Shown here one piece after another: positions 12,877 through 18,365 of a stretch of 18,365 nt of DNA. Within the stretch, counting starts at the first letter, position 1. Each line of letters begins with the position of its first letter. The translations under genes and the position numbers were made by a program. The stretch comes from RGIG6165 sp045538835 (GTDB taxonomy: Bacteria > Bacillota > Clostridia > Oscillospirales > Feifaniaceae): assembly GCA_045538835.1 (NCBI GenBank), contig JAZQEF010000007.1, positions 1 to 18,365 on the forward strand, given 5' to 3'. Under the pieces are notes generated by a model, which saw only the letters and a list, made by a program, of their open reading frames with translations, was not told where the DNA came from and made no database searches.

Positions 12877-13815
12877 TTAAAACAACCCGAGTGAACTGAG
12901 TGCAAATATCCAGCCAAACAGCGTCACAAGGCAGAGTGCAGAGGATATGACTACATTCTGCGCAGCGAGTTTCTCGTCGCCTCCCATCTGCTGTGACATA
13001 GCAAACGACGAAACCGCAACCGGCGCGCCGAAAACAAGCAACAGACAAACTAGCGCCTCACCTCTGAAACCGAAAATCACCCCTGCCGAGACCATAATAA
13101 GCGGTACAATGACAAGTCGTGCTGATACTGAAATCAAAATTTCACGCAGATAGCCTTTTACGCCTGAGAATGTAAAACTTGCGCCGAGCACTACCATTGC
13201 GAGCGGCGATGCAATCTTTGAAGCGTCATTGACCGCCGTCTCAAGAAATGACGGCATTGTTATATCCAGCGCAAGGAAAAGCACACCCGTCACACAGCCG
13301 CTGACAAGCGGATTTGTCACAACGCCTCTTATAAGTTTTTTGAAGTTCACATTTCCGTCACGGAATCTTTCAAGCGCGATAACCGCAAGAACATTGAACA
13401 TCGGCACGACAAACGCCACCATTACTGAGGCAAGTCCCGTAGTATTCCCCTTGCATATATATCCCACAAGCGGCACACCTAAAATCGCAAAATTTGAGCG
13501 AAAAAACGCCTGAAGCATTACACCTCTTTTGGCATTGTCTTTTGTAAGTACCAACACCAAAAAATATCCAATCACAAAAACACAGACTACGGATACTACC
13601 GTAAAAACTATAAGTTTAATGTCCAGTATCTTTGTCAGTTCGGTTTTATAGATATTGTAAAACAGCAGAATAGGCAAAAATATCTTATATATAAGTTTGT
13701 TTACCCCATCAAACACTTCTTTGCTTGCAATTTTAAGGCTTTTTAAAAGATAGCCGAGAAGCATCAGCAAAAATATCGGCATTATTGATTCAAATGACAG
13801 TTTCAGACTCTCCAT
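12877..13815 (-). CDS. AEC (auxin efflux carrier) family transporter
   Basis: A 312-residue integral membrane protein of about ten segments, the normal size for the family. The N-terminus MESLKLSFESIMPIFLLMLL GYLLK and the segment KLIYKIFLPILLFYNIYK are characteristic of AEC permeases, as are FFRSNFAILGVPLVGYI (about 104-120) in the middle and APVAVSSFAMSQQMGGD (about 268-284) near the end. Bacterial members export or import small organic acids such as malate or malonate; the substrate here is unknown. GGAG lies 7 nt before the ATG, and a promoter is predicted at 13845-13873. No strong terminator follows; only a 5-bp hairpin GCAAC/GTTGC near 12850 was seen. Confidence 0.9.
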   Translation of the reverse strand: MESLKLSFESIMPIFLLMLLGYLLKSLKIASKEVFDGVNKLIYKIFLPILLFYNIYKTELTKILDIKLIVFTVVSVVCVFVIGYFLVLVLTKDNAKRGVMLQAFFRSNFAILGVPLVGYICKGNTTGLASVMVAFVVPMFNVLAVIALERFRDGNVNFKKLIRGVVTNPLVSGCVTGVLFLALDITMPSFLETAVNDASKIASPLAMVVLGASFTFSGVKGYLREILISVSARLVIVPLIMVSAGVIFGFRGEALVCLLLVFGAPVAVSSFAMSQQMGGDEKLAAQNVVISSALCLVTLFGWIFALSSLGLF

Positions 13816-13844
13816 TAATAATCTCCACAGTATTTTATATTTTT

Positions 13845-13873
13845 ATTTTAACCGATTAACACACTTCTTACAA
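13845..13873 (-). promoter_or_regulatory. Candidate promoter of the AEC transporter gene
   Basis: Minus strand: TTGTAA (13873-13868), 17-nt spacer, TAAAAT (13850-13845). Four of six and five of six consensus bases at ideal spacing. Confidence 0.55.
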
Positions 13874-13875
13874 GA

Positions 13876-13905
13876 TGTATAAAAGGCACCTCTCGGTGCC
13901 TTTTA
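13876..13905 (-). terminator. Intrinsic terminator of the YgjV-like gene
   Basis: AAAAGGCACC-GAGA-GGTGCCTTTT on the minus strand, a 10-bp stem, starting just past the stop of the YgjV-like gene. Confidence 0.85.
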
Positions 13906-13907
13906 TT

Positions 13908-14444
13908 CTAATTTATATATTGTGGCTTTTTGTTTTTTCTGTCGTGGATTATCATACCTGCAACAGTGCATATAATATGTATAACATGTGTAACAAGTGC
14001 GCCGTATGACCTTGAAATAGTATCATATACGCACCATGTAGTTGCATTAGTCAGCGACCAGAAACGATATCTCGCGCCGTTTTTCTGAGCGATACACATT
14101 ACAAAAGTAAAGCCTGCAAACATTGCCAGAAGCGAAAGCACGGTTATACCGCCTACCCAGTAATTGAGCGATACCGATGACAGAACATAAATCACAAGCA
14201 GCCACCCCGGAATTTCTTTATTTTTTGAATCAAAGAAATAGTTGATAACTGTTTTAACACAGCCAAGACAGCAGGACGCCGCCGCGTTTATACCGCGTCC
14301 TCCCACAAAATAACTTGCGGCATACAAAGCATTTCCGCAAAAAATAAGAAACAGAATATGTTTCATCTTTTCGCCCTTGACAAGCGATGCGCCTGCTATT
14401 GCAATAAATGCCATAACACTTAAAATAGTTGACAAAATCTGCAT
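13908..14444 (-). CDS. YgjV-family inner membrane protein
   Basis: The start at 14444 (MQILSTILS) has AGAGGTG 7 nt upstream; a TTG six codons earlier would put that site inside the coding region. The product is 178 residues with five or six membrane segments. The C-terminal part, with RYRFWSLTNATTWCVYDTIS followed by YGALVTHVIHIICTVAGMII, matches the YgjV family of inner membrane proteins, whose function is unknown. A cysteine-rich stretch (AASCCLGCVKT) occurs at about 56-66 and is unusual. It has its own promoter, directly behind the terminator of the surface-protein gene, and its own terminator. Confidence 0.75.
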   Translation of the reverse strand: MQILSTILSVMAFIAIAGASLVKGEKMKHILFLIFCGNALYAASYFVGGRGINAAASCCLGCVKTVINYFFDSKNKEIPGWLLVIYVLSSVSLNYWVGGITVLSLLAMFAGFTFVMCIAQKNGARYRFWSLTNATTWCVYDTISRSYGALVTHVIHIICTVAGMIIHDRKNKKPQYIN

Positions 14445-14465
14445 AAAATTCACCTCTGCCAACGA

Positions 14466-14494
14466 ATTATATCACTTACGCTGTAAAATAACAA
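14466..14494 (-). promoter_or_regulatory. Promoter of the YgjV-like gene
   Basis: Minus strand: TTGTTA (14494-14489), 17-nt spacer, TATAAT (14471-14466). The -35 box overlaps the last bases of the upstream terminator hairpin. Confidence 0.7.
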
Positions 14495-14525
14495 GTCCCG
14501 TTTGAATTTTCAAACGGGACTTGTT
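14491..14525 (-). terminator. Intrinsic terminator of the surface-protein gene
   Basis: Arms AACAAGTCCCGTTTG and CAAACGGGACTTGTT form a perfect stem of about 14-15 bp around a 6-nt loop (AAAATT), followed on the minus strand by ATTTT. It begins about 16 nt after the stop codon. Confidence 0.85.
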
Positions 14526-14541
14526 TAATTGTCAGAATATT

Positions 14542-17500
14542 CTATTTCTGATACTTTGCCCAGTCTTCAACATCTCTGATCACAGTCCATCTTTCATAGA
14601 CATGGTTCTTCATATCATAGTCGTGACTGTTGGTTGCTTCCTGAACGGGCAGGTAATACCATGCCGTTATATCGCTGTTGTCGGGCCACTTGATCATATC
14701 GTCAAGTAAATCATCTGCCGTTTCGGGCACACGGTTGAGCACTCTGTTGATCATGGTCATTGCTTCAGCACGCGTGATGTACTGGTCGGGCTTGAATGTA
14801 TTGTCATCATAACCCTTGATCCAGCCGTGCGCCGCCGCTTCATGAATTTCAGCCTCTGCCCAGTGACCGTTAACGTCTGTAAAGTTATCAACGACTTCAA
14901 ATTCAGAATCATCAAATCTTGCGCAGATAACTGCGAATTCTGCTCGTGTGATATATGCATTCGGCGCAAAGTCAGATGCGTATCTACCGTTTACAATTCC
15001 AAGATTTGCCATAGTGGAAATAGCCGTATTGTACCAGTCTGAACTCTTAACGTCATTAAATTTGTTGGTGCTTGTTAGGTTATCCTCTCTCACACCCTCT
15101 TTAAGCAGTCTGAAGAAGATTGTTGTCACTTCGGCGCGAGTGATATTATTACCGGGTCTTACCGTCTTGTCGGGATAACCTATCACATATGCAAAGTGGT
15201 CTTCACCGTTAAGACTGCTAGGTGTATCGTGACCGTTTCCTGCAGTTCCGTTATCTTTAACCCAGGCTGCATATACAGTAATATTTTGTGTCATTCTTAC
15301 TTCGCTTACATCTTCGGTAAGCGCTTCGTCCAAATGCCAGCCTTCAAAGACATAACCGTCTTTTATCGGAACTTTTGTAAGTTTAACCGTCGCACCTGAG
15401 TTATATGTTTCTTTTGCTATATCGTTTCCGCCGTTTGTTTCGTAGGTAAGCGTATATTTTGCTATTACGCTACCGCCGCCACCGCCGTTACGTGTCCACT
15501 GAGCAACAAAAGTGATATTTCTGTCAACCGCTACAACATCGCCCGGCGCGTAGGTGCTGTTATTTTCTTTCCAGCCTGTAAATGTGTAGCCGTTTCTTGT
15601 AGGAGCGGCATTGACAGTTACATCTTCACCTGCCAGGACAGCCTTTGTGCCGTAGTCAACGCCTTCTGCGCCTGTACCGCCGTTTAAGTCGTAACTTACT
15701 GTGAACTGAGTAACAAATCTTCCGAGAATTGTAACATCATGGTCAGGCATTATAAACTGATTACTTTCAACAGTTGCCGTACGGGTATACCAACCGTCAA
15801 ATGCATATCCGTTTATCTGCGGCTTTGCAGCGACATCGACAAGTGCACCATAGCGCACACCTGTCATATTTTTATCTGACAGATCGGGGGCGCCATCAGG
15901 CTGCTCACCGTAGTAAGCGTATGTTACGTTGTATGTATGTCTGTCAAAATAAATGTTAAGAACAAGATTTCCCTTACCGTTTTCATCTACTGTAACATGA
16001 CCGTAACTTGTGCTGTGTTCAGGATTAATAAAGAATCCCGTGTGCGAAATGGAGTCTGCCTCAATATGCTGTCCAACGTATGCCGAACGTGTGTATGAAG
16101 CATCACTGAGAACATAGTCTGCAGTATTGAATGCGGCTCCTGCATCTACCTTCTGGAAATAGTAGTTAACCTTATAATCCACAAGATTTGAAGCAAATGA
16201 GCCCCTGAATACCACATCTTTATCGGGCATCTCGAACTTACCTTCACTGACAGACGCATCTTCCGTTGTCCAACCTCTGAAAGTGTAACCTGGAACAGTG
16301 GGAGCATCTGCTACGGTAAATTCTGTACCGAAATGAACATCATTTGTCTCACTTGGAACTGACGGAGCCCCGTCAGGAGTAAGTCCTTCATATACATATG
16401 TTACACTGTGAGCATTTCTGTTGTAATAGAAGTTGATAACAAGCGTACCGTCGCCAAGAACCTCTCCTTTAAGCTGTCCGACAGTACCGCCTGTATAGTC
16501 GGTAACATCGGTAAATCCCGGGATTGTAAATGCATATGCGATAACTTCATCGCCGGTAGTGCCTACACGTCTGTCACTTGAGTAAATTTCATAGCCGTCA
16601 AGAGTTTCTTTTTCCGTCCAGTGACGAACTACATAAGGAATGCCGCTGTCTGCAGAAAAACGTCCCTCAAGACGGACATGGTGCATAGGCATTGTAAACT
16701 TGCCGTCGTTGATAGTTACGGTAGCCTCTTCGCTCGACTGTGCCACAGGTGTCCAGCCTATAAATGTGACGCCTGCGGGAGCATCCATTGCTGCAAGAAC
16801 GGTTACTTCCTCACCGTGGCGGTAAGGAGAGTTCTCATCCGTAGGCGCGGTAACACCTGTCGGAACACGTCCTGTTATATAATATGTAACCGTGTACTCG
16901 TTGCGGTCATAGAAGAGATCAAGAACGAGCGTTCCGTCTGCCTTTACAATGCCCGTTACAGGCTCTGCTGATGCAAGCGTATAACCCGGGAAGTTTCTGG
17001 GCTGTGCTGTAACTTCAGTTCCTGTTGTACCCGTATGCTCATTTGTATAGTTGGGTGTTGCAGGATATGTGCCGTCTGCATTCTGGAGATGGTGATGTAC
17101 TTCGTACTTTGTATTGGTATTGGGATTAAAGTGACCGACAAATACTACATTACCTGCAGGCATTGCAAATGTACCGCTCTGCGGAATACCTGCCTGCTGG
17201 GGATACCAGCCCGCGAATGAGTAACCTGTAAGAGTCGGCGTTCCCTTGATTGTTACGGTCTTGCCGTAAACATACGATTCTTTTGCAGGGAGAAGCGCCG
17301 TTGCACCGTCAGGCTGTTCTGCCGGGTCATACTTGTATTCCACGGTGTACTTGATTCGCTTGTAGTGGAATATAAGTTCTGTTGTGCCGTCACCCTTGAT
17401 TTTTGCACTTTCAACATTGGTGACAGATTCATCAAATTCAAATCCTGTAGGCGACATACGCGCTGCACTTACAGTAGCACCCGTCTGTCCGTAATGCTCT

Positions 17501-18365
17501 TTTTCATAATAGACTTCGGCATTGGTATATGAGCCGTCAAGATTCTGCAGATAGTGGATTTCCTTGTACTTGATTCCTGACGATGCGCTGAATTTACCAA
17601 GAAGCGTTACATTTCTGTCAGGCATCGTGAAGGTTTCATCGTCACTGTCTATCGAGTGACCTGTTGAATACCAGCCTGTAAAGTCGTAGCCTGTAAATTT
17701 AAGGTCATCTGCTATATCCACGGTAGCGCCGTACATATATTCTTTGCTGTCTGTCGGAAGAGCAGGCTTTCCGTCAGGCTGTTCGCCTTCATAAGCGTAT
17801 GTTACGGTATACTTGTTTCTCTCATAGTAGAACTTGAGTTCTGTTGTACCGTTACCATTGATTTTTGCAGATACTACATTTCCTGCATAATCTTCATCAA
17901 ATGTGAAGCCTGTTTCTTCTGTAATGGGGTCTGCCTGAGCCAGACTGTCTGTTTTGCCCAGATGGTCGAAAGTATACTTGGGTGTTGTCGGATATGTTCC
18001 GTCAAGATTCTGGAAGTAGTGCTTTTCAACCCACTTTATGCCTGTGTCAGGCTCAAAACTGCCAAGAAGTGTTACGCTTCTGTCGGGCATTGTGAAGGTT
18101 TCATCGTCGTTACCTACCGAATAACCCGTAGTATGCCAACCTGCAAAGGTATAACCTTCTAAAATGAGGTCATCTGCTATATCCACGGTAGCGCCGTACA
18201 TATATTCATAACTGTCTGTCGGAAGAGCAGGCTTTCCGTTAGGCTGTTCGCCTTCATAAGCGTATGTTACGGTATACTTGTTTCTCTCATAGTAGAACTT
18301 GAGTTCTGTTGTACCGTTACCATTGATTTTTGCAGATACTACATTTCCTGCATAATCTTCATCAA
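14542..18365 (-). CDS. Large repetitive surface protein with C-terminal SLH domains (5'-partial)
   Basis: The frame is open from the stop at 14542 to the window edge, giving about 1,273 residues of the C-terminus; the true start and any signal peptide lie beyond 18365. From the edge inwards come six modules of about 155 residues, each pairing a MucBP-like part (HY-Q--DGTY ... FYYERN) with an InlB-B/SHIRT-like part (YTVTYAYEGEQPDG ... GW ... F-MPD--V-L-G-F). Next are two classical Listeria-Bacteroides repeats (FTVSYDLNGG; YTLTYETNGG) joined by a glycine linker. Three SLH domains follow, near 15103-15198, 14917-15066 and 14733-14888, each with ITRAE. SLH domains bind pyruvylated secondary cell-wall polymers and hold the protein in the surface layer. 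The modules suggest an adhesin or S-layer-associated fibre. No LPXTG motif or enzyme domain is seen in this part. Confidence 0.93.
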   Translation of the reverse strand, partial: DEDYAGNVVSAKINGNGTTELKFYYERNKYTVTYAYEGEQPNGKPALPTDSYEYMYGATVDIADDLILEGYTFAGWHTTGYSVGNDDETFTMPDRSVTLLGSFEPDTGIKWVEKHYFQNLDGTYPTTPKYTFDHLGKTDSLAQADPITEETGFTFDEDYAGNVVSAKINGNGTTELKFYYERNKYTVTYAYEGEQPDGKPALPTDSKEYMYGATVDIADDLKFTGYDFTGWYSTGHSIDSDDETFTMPDRNVTLLGKFSASSGIKYKEIHYLQNLDGSYTNAEVYYEKEHYGQTGATVSAARMSPTGFEFDESVTNVESAKIKGDGTTELIFHYKRIKYTVEYKYDPAEQPDGATALLPAKESYVYGKTVTIKGTPTLTGYSFAGWYPQQAGIPQSGTFAMPAGNVVFVGHFNPNTNTKYEVHHHLQNADGTYPATPNYTNEHTGTTGTEVTAQPRNFPGYTLASAEPVTGIVKADGTLVLDLFYDRNEYTVTYYITGRVPTGVTAPTDENSPYRHGEEVTVLAAMDAPAGVTFIGWTPVAQSSEEATVTINDGKFTMPMHHVRLEGRFSADSGIPYVVRHWTEKETLDGYEIYSSDRRVGTTGDEVIAYAFTIPGFTDVTDYTGGTVGQLKGEVLGDGTLVINFYYNRNAHSVTYVYEGLTPDGAPSVPSETNDVHFGTEFTVADAPTVPGYTFRGWTTEDASVSEGKFEMPDKDVVFRGSFASNLVDYKVNYYFQKVDAGAAFNTADYVLSDASYTRSAYVGQHIEADSISHTGFFINPEHSTSYGHVTVDENGKGNLVLNIYFDRHTYNVTYAYYGEQPDGAPDLSDKNMTGVRYGALVDVAAKPQINGYAFDGWYTRTATVESNQFIMPDHDVTILGRFVTQFTVSYDLNGGTGAEGVDYGTKAVLAGEDVTVNAAPTRNGYTFTGWKENNSTYAPGDVVAVDRNITFVAQWTRNGGGGGSVIAKYTLTYETNGGNDIAKETYNSGATVKLTKVPIKDGYVFEGWHLDEALTEDVSEVRMTQNITVYAAWVKDNGTAGNGHDTPSSLNGEDHFAYVIGYPDKTVRPGNNITRAEVTTIFFRLLKEGVREDNLTSTNKFNDVKSSDWYNTAISTMANLGIVNGRYASDFAPNAYITRAEFAVICARFDDSEFEVVDNFTDVNGHWAEAEIHEAAAHGWIKGYDDNTFKPDQYITRAEAMTMINRVLNRVPETADDLLDDMIKWPDNSDITAWYYLPVQEATNSHDYDMKNHVYERWTVIRDVEDWAKYQK
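17706..18365. repeat. 465-bp in-frame tandem repeat, nearly identical copies
   Basis: The segments 17706-17900 and 18171-18365 differ at only about 4 positions in 195 bp, at an offset of exactly 465 bp (155 codons). Similar but more divergent units continue to about 15700, marked by the MPD motif near 15738, 16222, 16681, 17153, 17617 and 18081, with spacings of about 460-485 bp. The second copy runs off the window. Confidence 0.9.

Noticed and set aside
12947..13513. Plus-strand open frames within the AEC transporter gene
   Set aside because: They lack ribosome binding sites and recognisable motifs; the minus-strand membrane protein is clear.
14757..18162. Many open frames on both strands across the surface-protein gene
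   Set aside because: They are shadows caused by repeats and biased codon use; the minus-strand frame with SLH and repeat motifs explains the region.
1..18365. CRISPR array, tRNA or rRNA genes, insertion sequences
   Set aside because: No regularly spaced short repeats, tRNA-like cloverleaf, rRNA sequence or transposase was found; the only tandem repeats are the coding repeats of the surface protein.

Overview
The window looks like chromosomal DNA of a low-GC Firmicute, most likely a gut-type Clostridium relative. The signs are strong AGGAGG-type ribosome binding sites, consensus TTGACA/TATAAT promoters, a glycine riboswitch in front of a sodium:amino-acid symporter, a BlaI/M56 regulatory pair and a large SLH-anchored surface protein. 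No tRNA, rRNA or CRISPR array was seen. Genus-level placement is not possible from the sequence alone.

Left part (1 to about 7,600) is AT-rich accessory DNA. A leftward operon of small unknown proteins (1490 down to 1, running off the window) is driven by a consensus promoter at 1556-1584 set among inverted repeats. Directly upstream, on the other strand, lies a decayed antirestriction gene (ardA-like), missing its N-terminus and carrying a frameshift. Then come a lone PD-(D/E)XK nuclease-like gene (+) and, convergent to it, a TIR-domain gene with a small partner gene. Next are a zinc-ribbon/NUMOD4/HNH/AP2 homing-endonuclease-like gene and a leftward operon of two HU-like DNA-binding proteins plus two small unknown proteins. 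Antirestriction, nuclease, TIR and homing-type genes together suggest a mobile element or prophage remnant with a possible defence cassette. No integrase or att site is visible.

Right part (about 7,900 to the end) looks like ordinary chromosome. It holds a promoter, a singlet glycine riboswitch with a terminator, and an AGCS symporter; a cytidylate-kinase-like protein; a BlaI-type repressor with two operators and a membrane M56 peptidase fused to an M23 peptidoglycan-hydrolase-like domain; then, on the minus strand, a membrane-anchored XRE regulator, an AEC family transporter, a YgjV-like membrane protein and the C-terminal 1,270 or so residues of a giant repeat protein ending in three SLH domains. 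Most of these units end in clear intrinsic terminators.

Most worth following up: the TIR + 98-residue protein pair and its convergent nuclease neighbour, the M56-M23 fusion under BlaI-like control, the broken ardA beside a palindromic promoter region, the riboswitch architecture, and the 465-bp in-frame repeats of the surface protein.
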